DNA from: Pseudoxanthomonas sp. 3HH-4
GTDB lineage: Bacteria > Pseudomonadota > Gammaproteobacteria > Xanthomonadales > Xanthomonadaceae
Length of the DNA: 64,000 nucleotides
Assembly: GCF_006716465.1 (NCBI RefSeq)
Contig: NZ_VFPB01000001.1
Coordinates: forward strand, 716,983 to 780,982
Reading direction: 5' to 3'
Part shown: positions 1-7,613 of the stretch, in pieces
Position numbering within the stretch: the stretch's first letter is position 1
How the letters are laid out: every line of letters begins with the position of its first letter
Notes under the pieces: generated by a model
Databases searched by the model: none
Told to the model about the DNA's origin: nothing
The model's input: only the letters and a program-made list of their open reading frames with translations
Position numbers and translations under genes: made by a program

Positions 1-595
1 AGGTCGTGCAGATCAGCGAAGCATCGCTGCGTTCGGCCCAGCCGGGAATCTCGGCACCCATCACCAGGCCATTGTTGTTGCCGAAGTCCGAAACGACGAC
101 GCGCGGGCCGAGCTGGTTGATCGTCGCCAGCGGACTGCTGGCCACTTCCATGCCGGTGAACAGCGTCGACGGTACGGCGGCGGCCTCTTCCGGGGTCCAG
201 AGTGTCTTGTCGGCCGGGGCATCGGCGTCCAGACGCAGCACGTACTCCGCTTCCACGGCGCCGAAGCCGTGCTCGAACACCTCGAACGTAGATTGGCTAC
301 CGGTGGTCATCTGCAGCTGGCGGGCGAAAATGGGGCCGAGCAGGCGCTCATCACCGGATGCATCCCGTCGTTCCGGTGCGATGAAGCCGACCTTCCAGCC
401 GACCACGCGGTCGGGCCACTGCGCTATCGCGTGGTCCTGCACCTGATACGCGGTCACCAGATCATAGGGAATCGTGCCCGGGAATCCCGGCAATGCACGG
501 CCCTGGCGCCTCGCGCTGACGAAGCTGTCCGCGATGGCGGCCAGTTCCGGGGCTTCCATGCGTGCGTCGGACGGCGCGCTGTGGTCAGTACTCAA
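1..595 (-). CDS. 2-keto-4-pentenoate hydratase family protein (partial, C-terminus outside window)
   Basis: The minus-strand frame stays open from about 595 to the window edge. It encodes a protein of the 2-keto-4-pentenoate hydratase / fumarylacetoacetate-hydrolase-like fold, recognised from the segments GWKVGFIAPERR, FEHGFGAVEAEYVLRL and VVVSDFGNNNGLVMG; the E-x-E near 'AVEAEY' is a typical metal-binding element of the family. I chose the TTG start at 595 because GGGGAGAG lies about 7 bases upstream; an ATG at 559 is the alternative. It is transcribed divergently from the pectate lyase, so a role in sugar-acid or aromatic-acid breakdown is plausible, but substrate cannot be read from sequence. 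Only about 198 residues are visible. Confidence 0.75.
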   Translation of the reverse strand, partial: MSTDHSAPSDARMEAPELAAIADSFVSARRQGRALPGFPGTIPYDLVTAYQVQDHAIAQWPDRVVGWKVGFIAPERRDASGDERLLGPIFARQLQMTTGSQSTFEVFEHGFGAVEAEYVLRLDADAPADKTLWTPEEAAAVPSTLFTGMEVASSPLATINQLGPRVVVSDFGNNNGLVMGAEIPGWAERSDASLICTT

Positions 596-659
596 GAGGG
601 CTCTCCCCGCAATGTTTTGTTGCACCGCCGAGTGACAGCGCAGGTTGATGGCCTGTATA

Positions 660-681
660 TGGTAAACCGGTGTCATTGACA
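660..681. promoter_or_regulatory. Putative operator between hydratase and pectate lyase genes
   Basis: CGGTGTCATT at 668-677 is the exact reverse complement of AATGACACCG found at 5462-5471 in the receptor/KDG-kinase divergent promoter. The surrounding TGGTAAACCGGTGTCATT is an imperfect inverted repeat. Sharing between two divergent promoters of a pectin/hexuronate region suggests a common repressor site; the regulator's family is not known. Confidence 0.35.
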
Positions 682-746
682 ATGTGCACTGCCGCAAAAC
701 CCATCCCGATGCCACGATGCGTCGATCCACTCCTGGGAGGGAGCCA

Positions 747-2093
747 ATGCTTCATATCTGTTTTCCCGCGCGGGCCTTCGGGCTGACCTGCGGCCTGGCC
801 GCACTGCTGATGGCGTCCGCGATGACGCCGGCCCTCGCCGCGGACGCGCCTGCACTTGCATTCCCCGGCGCCCAGGGCGCTGCGGCGCACACGCCGGGGG
901 GGCGCGGAGGCAAGATCGTCCGCGTCACCACTTTGGCCGCGGAAGGTCCCGGCTCGTTCAAGGAAGCGGTCACCGCCAAGGGGCCGCGCATCGTGGTGTT
1001 CGAAGTGGGCGGCGTGATCGACCTGGGCATGAAGGAGCTGCGCATCAGCGAGCCGTTCCTGACCATCGCCGGCCAGACCGCGCCTCACCCCGGCGTGACG
1101 ATCATCAAGGGCGGCCTGACCATCGCCACCCACGACGTTGTCATCCGCCACCTGCGCATCCGGCCCGGCGACGGTGGGTTGCCCAAGCGCTCGGGCGACA
1201 TCGATGCGATCACCACGGTGCGTGGCGCGCACGACGTGATCGTCGACCACTGCTCGCTCACCTGGGCCACGGATGAAAACCTCAGTGCATCCAGCACGCG
1301 CTTCCATGGCGAGAACGAAGCCGAGTGGATGGCCAATGCATCGCGCCGGATCACCTACAGCAACAACATCGTCGGCGAGGGACTGGCCAATTCGATCCAC
1401 GCCAAGGGCGAACACTCCAAGGGCTCGCTGATCCACGACCACGTCAACGAGGTCCTGATCGTCGGCAACCTGTACGCGCACAACTACGAGCGCAGCCCGC
1501 TGTTCAAGGGAGGAGCACGCGGACAGGTGATCAACAACCTGATCTACAACCCCGGCCAGCGCGCCATCCACTACAACCTGATCGCGGAAGAATGGCTGGG
1601 CCATCCGTACTCGAAGGGCGAGATGGTGGTGCGTGGCAACGTGATGCGCGCCGGCAAGTCTACCGAGCCGCTGGCGTTCCTGATGATCGGCGGCTCCGGC
1701 GATCTCGACCTGTACGCGCAGGACAACCTCATCGTCGATCGCGTGGGCAACAAGAGCATCCAGGAGACCGGCAGCTACACGACCGCGCCGGTGAAGCTCA
1801 ACCGCGTCAAGCAGGCGCCCGCGTTGCCCTTCGGCGTCACCCCCCGGGGTTCCGGTGAAGTCCAGGATGCCGTCATAGAAACTGCGGGCGCCACGCCCTG
1901 GAACCGCGACCTGATCGACCGCCGCATCGTCGCCGACGTCATCGAGGGGCGTGGCGAGATCATCGACAGCCAGGAACAGGTTGGCGGTTATCCGCACTAC
2001 AAGGAAGCCCGCAAGCCGTTCGTCGAGAGCGAATGGAACCTCGACGTGATGGAGCCCATCGCCGGCTATCCGCGCGGCGAACCCTTGCGCTGA
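747..2093 (+). CDS. Secreted pectate lyase-like protein (right-handed beta-helix)
   Basis: The 448-residue product starts at ATG 747, preceded by GGGAGGGAG; an in-frame GTG at 684 adds 21 residues without signal character. Residues 1-35 are a signal peptide ending near ALAADAP. The mature part shows beta-helix rungs and pectate-lyase-like segments: GPGSFKEAV, ISEPFLTIAGQTAP, VVIRHLRIRPGD, DAITTVRGAHDVIVDHCSLTW and SPLFKGGARGQVINN. By family it would cleave polygalacturonate by beta-elimination in the periplasm or outside the cell; exact PL family is inferred, not tested. The divergent hydratase and the nearby KDG kinase fit pectin use. A strong hairpin terminator follows at 2136. Confidence 0.8.
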   Translation: MLHICFPARAFGLTCGLAALLMASAMTPALAADAPALAFPGAQGAAAHTPGGRGGKIVRVTTLAAEGPGSFKEAVTAKGPRIVVFEVGGVIDLGMKELRISEPFLTIAGQTAPHPGVTIIKGGLTIATHDVVIRHLRIRPGDGGLPKRSGDIDAITTVRGAHDVIVDHCSLTWATDENLSASSTRFHGENEAEWMANASRRITYSNNIVGEGLANSIHAKGEHSKGSLIHDHVNEVLIVGNLYAHNYERSPLFKGGARGQVINNLIYNPGQRAIHYNLIAEEWLGHPYSKGEMVVRGNVMRAGKSTEPLAFLMIGGSGDLDLYAQDNLIVDRVGNKSIQETGSYTTAPVKLNRVKQAPALPFGVTPRGSGEVQDAVIETAGATPWNRDLIDRRIVADVIEGRGEIIDSQEQVGGYPHYKEARKPFVESEWNLDVMEPIAGYPRGEPLR

Positions 2094-2135
2094 GTCCGCG
2101 CGGACCGGCATCACCGCCGGCCATGCGTGACAACC

Positions 2136-2168
2136 AAGGCCCGCCGGGAGGCGGGCCTTTCGTTTTTC
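2136..2168 (+). terminator. Rho-independent terminator after pectate lyase
   Basis: AAGGCCCGCC (2136-2145) pairs perfectly with GGCGGGCCTT (2150-2159) around a GGGA loop. A T-rich tail (TTTCGTTTTT) follows. Confidence 0.85.
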
Positions 2169-2510
2169 CGCCCGCCTGGACTCGGGAGCGACGGGTGATG
2201 GTTCGCAAACGGGACCGCGCATCATGGAGCGTTCGTGCGGCTTGGAGCTGGTGGTCAAGGAAAGGTGCCCGGGGCATGCGGCGGGTGCCGACGAGGTCTG
2301 CCGCGCGTGCGCGCCACGCTGGCAGGGCAGGCTGATCGGCCATCCGCACGTGGATTGGATCGGCGAGTGCAGCAAGACTGGTGGATGTGGCCCGGTCGAG
2401 CCGGTGGCGCGGCCTTCGCTCAGAGCGGGCATGCGCGACAACCGGCGTGGGCATGCGGGGCGGTTGGGGGATCGGATACATCACTTCGCGGATCCTCAGG
2501 CGGCATACGG
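2169..2510. other. Gene-free stretch between two facing terminators
   Basis: About 340 bases lie between the pectate-lyase terminator and the terminator of the convergent TonB receptor gene. Open frames exist on both strands, but none has a recognisable protein, a good ribosome-binding site or a domain. I see no RNA gene in it. Confidence 0.5.
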
Positions 2511-2546
2511 ATAAAAAAAGCCCGGCCGGGAGAGGCGGCCGGGCTT
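2511..2546 (-). terminator. Rho-independent terminator of the TonB receptor gene
   Basis: On the minus strand, the 11-base arms at 2536-2546 and 2518-2528 pair perfectly around GGAGAGG reversed. They are followed by a run of seven T residues on the transcript (A-run at 2513-2519 on the plus strand). Confidence 0.85.
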
Positions 2547-2585
2547 CGGGTGCACCTCGAGGCGAGGTGCGGGGCAGTCAATGCA

Positions 2586-5366
2586 TCAGAACTTGTAGCG
2601 CAGGCCCAGCAGGTACTGGCGGCCGGTCTCGCTGTAGTCCAGCGGCAGGGTGACGCTCGGGTTCGATACCCACGACTCCTGCGGCTCGTCGGTCAGGTTG
2701 ATGCCTTCCAGGCTGAGCTCGAGCTTGTCGTTGATCTTCCAGCGCACCGAGGCATCGACCGTGGTGGTGCCGGTCTGGCCATGCACGTCGAACCCCGCTT
2801 CCGTGGCCGGTACCTGCAACAGGAAGTCGTCGCGATTGGTCGCCGAGACACGGCCGGAGAAGCGTTCGCCTTCGTAGTAGAGCGTTGCGTTCCAGGAGTG
2901 CTTCGACAGGCCGGTCAGGTCGGTCTTGAACGAGTTGGCGCCGGTGGAGGTCAGGTACTGGATCTGCGAATCGACGTAGGTGTAGTTCAACTGCACGCCG
3001 AGATTGCCGAACTTGCCCGGCAGGAAGGTGAAGGGCTGCGTGTAGTTGGCTTCGAAACCGGTCAGTTCGCCGCCCGGGGTGTTGAGCGGAACGCTGAAGA
3101 CGAAGTCGTCGTTCACGCCAGCGCCCGTGCCGTCCAGCAGGCTGGCGGGCAGGCCGCTCGACGAGTAGGGCTGCACGACGCGCGTGGTCTGGATGAAGCT
3201 CTCGATGTCCTTGTAGAACAGGCCGAGACCCAGCATCGCGCCTTCATTGAAGTACCACTCGAAACCCAGGTCGACCGTCTTGGCGCGGATCGGATTCAGG
3301 TTCGGGTTGCCGCCGCTGACGGTGCGCGCACCGCCACTGACATTGACGGTAACGCCCGGGGTCAGGCTGCCCAGGCCGGGACGCGTCATCACCTTGGCGG
3401 CACCCAAGCGGATCAGAAAGTCTGGCGTGACTTCTGCCACAAGATTCATCGAAGGCAGGGTATCGCTGTACTCGCGGGAGACCGTCGTGGCGACTGGTGT
3501 GCCGCTGGCTGTTGCGGTACCAGTTGAGGACTGCTTGGTGCGCACATACCGAACGCCGAAGTTGCCGGATACCGGGATCGCACCAAGATCGGCCGAGAAC
3601 TCGCCCATCAGGTAGACGCCGCGGTCTTCCTCCTCGACGCGGCGCGTGTTCACCGCGCGCTCGCCGAGAGCGAACGGACCGGTGTTGCTGTAGATGTCGT
3701 AGAAGTCGGCAATGCCCTGGTAGTCGGGGATCACCCACGTACCCGGCGAGCCGCTCACGCCATCCAGGCTGGCCTGTTCGGTCAGGTCCGTCGGCACGAT
3801 GCGGGTGCCGTCGGTGAACATCGGCACGTCGGTCATTCCCTCGGTCGAGCGGCGCAGCTCGCGCGTGGAGAAGCTGTAGTCCTTCGCCTGCACGCCGCCC
3901 TTCAGGCGGAAGCCCGGGCTGATGTTCCAGTTGAAGTCCAACTGGGCGACGTCGAAGTCATTCTCGACGTACTGCGGGCGGATGCGGATCTCCGCCAGCG
4001 TCCAGCCGGAGGGATCGGTCGGGCTGATGCCGTAGTCGATCACCGGCTTGTAGGGGTCGCCGCGGTAATCGTAGCTGTAGTTGTCGACGTTCAGCTTGTC
4101 CATGATGATCGTCGTCTGGATCGGATTCTCATGCTCCGATTTCGACGTGCCGAGCTTGCCGGAGATCTTGAAGTTGTCGGTGAACTCGTGCTCGCCTTCC
4201 AGCCCCAGCTGGGTGAAGACCGTGTTCCATTCGTCGTGGCGGCTCTCGGAGCGGATGTCCACGTCATCGAACAGGCCATAGACCAGCGCGCCGTTCTCCA
4301 CCGCGCCATCGCGCACGATGGTCTCCGGCTTGCCGTTCTGCGACGTGCCGCGACTGAACGAGATCGCCTCGATGTACTTCTCGTCGCGCACGGCATCGAT
4401 CTTCGAGTACAGCGCATCGAAGGCGAACTGGGTGCGGTCGGTCGGTTTGAACTGGAGCGACGCCGTCACGCCCGTGCGCTTCTGGTCGTGTTCCATCAGG
4501 GTGTAGCGCGGGAAGCGCGGGTGGAACGTGTCGGCAGACAGGGCCGGCGCGTACGGTGAAGCGGGATTGAAGCCGTTGTTGCTGGTGCCGCGGGCCCAGC
4601 GCCCACTGCCGCTGCCTTCTTCCAGTGCCTGCCGCTCGGAATAGGCGACCGACAGCAGCGCACCGAACTTGCCATCGGCCCACGTATTGGCGATCAGGCC
4701 GGCCACGCGCGGGTCGGTCGTGCTGCCCATGTCGGCATAGCTGGCCTGGCCGCTGGCCACCAGCGTGAAGCCGTCATAGTCGAACGGACGCGCGGTGCGC
4801 AGGTCGACGGTGGCGCCGAGCGAGCCTTCTTCGACATCCGCCTGCGCCGTCTTGCGCACGATCAGCTGCGAGAACAGATCCGAGGCGAACACGTTGAAGT
4901 CGAAGCCACGTCCACGGTTGGAACCGCCGTTCTGGTCGGTGGATCCGACGGTGGTCAGCGCCTCCATGCCGTTGATGCGTACGCGGGTGAAATCCGGGCC
5001 CAGGCCGCGCACCGAGATGTTGCGGCCTTCGCCAGCGTCGCGGGTGATGACTACGCCAGGAATGCGCTGCAGGGATTCGGCCAGGTTGAGATCGGGGAAC
5101 TTGCCGATGTCCTCGGCCACGATCGCATCGACCACGCCGGCTTCGCCGCGCTTGATGTCGAGGGCCTTTTCGACACTGGCGCGATAGCCGGTGACGCTGA
5201 CGGTATCCAGGGTGGAAACATCAGCCTGCGCCGGGGCGGCTTCACTCGATTCGGTGGATTGCGCTGCTTCCTGGGCATGTGCGGCTGCGCTCATCTGCAG
5301 CGCCAGACCGATCGAGACAGCAAGCAAGGTAACCGGTGTCTTCCGGCTGTGATGACTGACTGGCAT
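2586..5366 (-). CDS. TonB-dependent receptor, Xanthomonas/Caulobacter oligosaccharide type
   Basis: The 926-residue outer-membrane receptor starts at CAT 5364-5366 on the minus strand behind GAGGAGGGGAGA. Residues 1-32 form a signal peptide (LALQMSAAAHAQ). A TonB-box-like segment (DTVSVTGYR) is followed by the plug (KFPDLNLAESLQRIPGVVI, ISVRGLGPDFTRVRINGMEA), and the barrel ends with LLGLRYKF, whose terminal Phe is the usual outer-membrane signal. The FPDLNLAESLQRIPGV wording is typical of the large Xanthomonas/Caulobacter receptor family for plant and polysaccharide sugars. Position opposite the KDG kinase and near the pectate lyase suggests pectic oligosaccharide import; substrate is inferred from context only. 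Confidence 0.9.
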   Translation of the reverse strand: MPVSHHSRKTPVTLLAVSIGLALQMSAAAHAQEAAQSTESSEAAPAQADVSTLDTVSVTGYRASVEKALDIKRGEAGVVDAIVAEDIGKFPDLNLAESLQRIPGVVITRDAGEGRNISVRGLGPDFTRVRINGMEALTTVGSTDQNGGSNRGRGFDFNVFASDLFSQLIVRKTAQADVEEGSLGATVDLRTARPFDYDGFTLVASGQASYADMGSTTDPRVAGLIANTWADGKFGALLSVAYSERQALEEGSGSGRWARGTSNNGFNPASPYAPALSADTFHPRFPRYTLMEHDQKRTGVTASLQFKPTDRTQFAFDALYSKIDAVRDEKYIEAISFSRGTSQNGKPETIVRDGAVENGALVYGLFDDVDIRSESRHDEWNTVFTQLGLEGEHEFTDNFKISGKLGTSKSEHENPIQTTIIMDKLNVDNYSYDYRGDPYKPVIDYGISPTDPSGWTLAEIRIRPQYVENDFDVAQLDFNWNISPGFRLKGGVQAKDYSFSTRELRRSTEGMTDVPMFTDGTRIVPTDLTEQASLDGVSGSPGTWVIPDYQGIADFYDIYSNTGPFALGERAVNTRRVEEEDRGVYLMGEFSADLGAIPVSGNFGVRYVRTKQSSTGTATASGTPVATTVSREYSDTLPSMNLVAEVTPDFLIRLGAAKVMTRPGLGSLTPGVTVNVSGGARTVSGGNPNLNPIRAKTVDLGFEWYFNEGAMLGLGLFYKDIESFIQTTRVVQPYSSSGLPASLLDGTGAGVNDDFVFSVPLNTPGGELTGFEANYTQPFTFLPGKFGNLGVQLNYTYVDSQIQYLTSTGANSFKTDLTGLSKHSWNATLYYEGERFSGRVSATNRDDFLLQVPATEAGFDVHGQTGTTTVDASVRWKINDKLELSLEGINLTDEPQESWVSNPSVTLPLDYSETGRQYLLGLRYKF

Positions 5367-5419
5367 GTTCTCCCCTCCTCAAGGGACCATGGCCGCGTGT
5401 AGCGACTGTTTTGATCGAA

Positions 5420-5435
5420 AATAAAGCGGTTTATT
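5420..5435. promoter_or_regulatory. LacI-type palindrome in divergent receptor/KDG-kinase promoter
   Basis: AATAAAGCGGTTTATT matches its own reverse complement at 14 of 16 positions and has the central CG typical of LacI-family operators. It lies 54 bases upstream of the receptor start and 172 bases upstream of the kinase start. The cognate regulator is not in the window. Confidence 0.4.
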
Positions 5436-5454
5436 CCCTTACAGATCCTGCCAG

Positions 5455-5480
5455 CTGGTAAAATGACACCGCTGGTCAAA
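5455..5480. promoter_or_regulatory. Second putative operator upstream of KDG kinase
   Basis: TGGTAAAATGACACCGCTGGTCA contains AATGACACCG (5462-5471), identical in reverse complement to the site at 668-677. It also has TGAC/GTCA outer half-sites separated by seven bases. Confidence 0.35.
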
Positions 5481-5606
5481 ACGAACGCTAACAGAGTGTG
5501 CGCTGCAACAACAACTGGCGACGTACCCGGATTATCTTGTCCCGAGGACAAGCCGGAACGGGCTGTCGATGAGGTTGCGCGCGCCGCCGCAACGGGAGGA
5601 AAGGTG

Positions 5607-6623
5607 ATGGGGAAGATCGTCTGTTTCGGAGAACTGCTGTTGCGTCTAGGCGCGCCGGGTCGGCAGGTGTTGCTGCAATCGCCTGTGCTGGACGTGCATG
5701 TCGGTGGCGCCGAGGCGAACGTGGCCGTGTCGCTGGCGAGGTTCGGCCATGAGGCAAGGATGGTGGGGCTGGTCGCCGACAACGCGCTCGGCGAGGCGGC
5801 ACTGGGCGAACTGCGCAGGCATCGCGTCGATACCGCCGCCGTGCAGCAGGTGCCGGGACGGATGGGGTTGTACTTCCTGACCTCCGGCGCCATCCATCGG
5901 CCGAGCGAGGTGCTCTATGACCGTGCCGATTCGGCGTTCGCGCGCGCCGGCGGCGGTCGGCATGATTGGGCTGCGTTGCTCGATGGTGCGGACTGGCTGC
6001 ATGTGTCGGGCGTGACGCCGGCCCTCGGCCAGCAGGCCGCGGATGGGGTCCTCGATGCAGTGAGGGCGGCGCGCGCAGCGGGCGTGAAGGTCTCGTTCGA
6101 CGGCAACTTCAGGCCGAAACTGTGGGACGCGTGGGGCGGTGATGCGCCGACGATCCTGCGTGGCCTGATGGCCGAGGCGGATATCCTGTTCGCCAGCCAT
6201 CGCGACCTGCAGGTCGTGCTGGGCCTGGATTTCCCGCAGGCGACGCCACAGGAGCGTTTCGCGGCGGGTGCCGCCGCCGCGTTCAAGGCATTCCCTCGTC
6301 TGAGCCAGATGGCCGCGACGGTCCGGGTGCAGCGCAGCGTCGACCATCACGCGTTGTCGGCCGTCACCGCGTTGCGCGATGGCGCGCTGCATGTCACCCC
6401 GGCCTATGAGGTCTCGTCCATCGTCGATCGCATCGGGACCGGCGACGCATTCGCTGCCGGTGTGCTGCATGGTGGCCTGGCCGGCATGGCGAACGCGGAG
6501 GCGTTGCATTTCGGTGTGGCGGCGGCCTGTCTGAAGCACTCGCTGCCGGGCGACTTCAATCTTGTGGGCGCCGCCGACGTGCAGGCGTTCCTTGGCGAGA
6601 ACAGCCTGGACGTGAAACGCTGA
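5607..6623 (+). CDS. kdgK: 2-dehydro-3-deoxygluconokinase (PfkB family)
   Basis: This 338-residue kinase would phosphorylate 2-keto-3-deoxygluconate to KDPG, linking pectin or alginate breakdown to the Entner-Doudoroff aldolase. It begins MGKIVCFGELLLRLG and carries the PfkB N-terminal signature around GGAEANVAVSLARFG (residues about 35-50), the substrate-side segment VSFDGNFRPKLWD (about 168-180) typical of KDG kinases, and the catalytic motif IGTGDAFAAG near residue 277 with Asp as base. ATG 5607 is chosen because GGGAGGAAA ends five bases upstream; an upstream in-frame start at 5463 would add 48 residues unlike any kinase. A perfect inverted repeat follows the stop codon. Confidence 0.9.
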   Translation: MGKIVCFGELLLRLGAPGRQVLLQSPVLDVHVGGAEANVAVSLARFGHEARMVGLVADNALGEAALGELRRHRVDTAAVQQVPGRMGLYFLTSGAIHRPSEVLYDRADSAFARAGGGRHDWAALLDGADWLHVSGVTPALGQQAADGVLDAVRAARAAGVKVSFDGNFRPKLWDAWGGDAPTILRGLMAEADILFASHRDLQVVLGLDFPQATPQERFAAGAAAAFKAFPRLSQMAATVRVQRSVDHHALSAVTALRDGALHVTPAYEVSSIVDRIGTGDAFAAGVLHGGLAGMANAEALHFGVAAACLKHSLPGDFNLVGAADVQAFLGENSLDVKR

Positions 6624-6639
6624 GTGTCCGGCAATATCA

Positions 6640-6664
6640 GGGAATGTTGCGTTGCGACATTCCC
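6640..6664. promoter_or_regulatory. Perfect inverted repeat between KDG kinase and CitE-like gene
   Basis: GGGAATGT (6640-6647) and ACATTCCC (6657-6664) are exact complements around the nine-base loop TGCGTTGCG. No T tail follows, so it could be an operator for the downstream gene or a transcript-stabilising hairpin rather than a terminator. Confidence 0.4.
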
Positions 6665-6756
6665 GGACGCAGGAAAAACTATCGTTTGAAGATGCCGGCG
6701 CGGGGTTTGCCCCTCGTCTGTTTGCCGCAGACTGCGCGCCATGATGAGCGCCGTCC

Positions 6757-7608
6757 ATGCGTAGCAAACTGTTCGTCCCCGGAAGCCGCCCCGCCTTGTT
6801 CGCCAAGGCACTGGCCAGTGATGCCGACATGCTGTCGCTCGACCTCGAGGACGCAGTGGCCGAGGCCGACAAGCAGGCAGCGCGCATGCAGGTGGCGGCG
6901 CTGCTCCGCGATGCGCCGCATCGCGCCGCGGACAAGCAGATGGTCGTCCGCGTGAATGCGTGGAACACCGCAGCGTGGGAAGCCGACCTGCGCGCGATCC
7001 TCCCGCTGGACATCGATCTGCTCAATCTTCCGAAGATCGAATCGGCGGAGCAGCTCAGGCAGGCCGTGGCCGAGATCGAAGCGATCGAGGTGCGCCTGCC
7101 TTCGCGCAGGGCGATCGGGTTGCTGGTCAACATCGAGACGCCGCGCGCGCTCCGGCATGCGGCGGCCATCGCGAAGGCGCATCCCCGCGTGCGCGGTCTG
7201 CAACTGGGGCTGGGCGACCTGTTCGAGCCCCATGGCATCCGCCGCGATGATCTGCGCAACGTGCACACGAGCCAGTACGCACTGCGCCTCGCCGCAGCGG
7301 AAGCAGGTGTATTCGCCTATGACGCTGCCTTTCCGGGGCTGGACGACGAGGCGGGTTTCCGGGCCGAAGCGGAGGCCGCGCGGGCGCTCGGCTATCTGGG
7401 AAAGAGCTGCGTGCATCCGCGCCAGGTGGCGTGGGCCAATGCCGTGTTCGCGCCGTCCATAGGCGAAATCGAAGCCGCCCGACGGACGGTCGATGCTGCG
7501 GAGCGTGCAGGCGAAGGCGCCTTCGCGGTCGACGGGCGCATGGTCGATGCACCGTTCCTGGCGCGCGCGCGCGCGGTTCTTGCCCTGGCAGAACGGGGGC
7601 GGGCGTGA
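6757..7608 (+). CDS. CitE-like CoA-ester lyase / HpcH-HpaI aldolase family
   Basis: The 283-residue protein begins MRSKLFVPGSRPALFAKAL, the standard CitE/malyl-CoA lyase opening (Arg in PGSRP contacts CoA in characterised homologues). It then shows DMLSLDLEDAV (about 23-33), VVRVNAW, LLNLPKIES, VNIETPRAL, LGLGDLF and GKSCVHPRQV. The glutamate of IET and the aspartate of GLGDLF are the expected Mg2+ ligands. Family members cleave or condense malyl-, citramalyl- or methylmalyl-CoA esters. No citrate lyase alpha or gamma subunit is nearby, so it is a stand-alone enzyme. A CaiB-type CoA transferase 12 kb downstream on the same strand could supply a CoA ester, but this link is conjecture. Confidence 0.8.
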   Translation: MRSKLFVPGSRPALFAKALASDADMLSLDLEDAVAEADKQAARMQVAALLRDAPHRAADKQMVVRVNAWNTAAWEADLRAILPLDIDLLNLPKIESAEQLRQAVAEIEAIEVRLPSRRAIGLLVNIETPRALRHAAAIAKAHPRVRGLQLGLGDLFEPHGIRRDDLRNVHTSQYALRLAAAEAGVFAYDAAFPGLDDEAGFRAEAEAARALGYLGKSCVHPRQVAWANAVFAPSIGEIEAARRTVDAAERAGEGAFAVDGRMVDAPFLARARAVLALAERGRA

Positions 7609-7613
7609 CGTAC

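Noticed and set aside
585-2441. 618-codon minus-strand frame opposite the pectate lyase
   Set aside because: Composition typical of antisense in GC-rich DNA; it would also overlap the hydratase gene start and a terminator.
5463-5606. Longer KDG kinase with 48 extra N-terminal residues
   Set aside because: The extension covers the operator region and is unlike kinase sequence; ATG 5607 has a strong ribosome-binding site.
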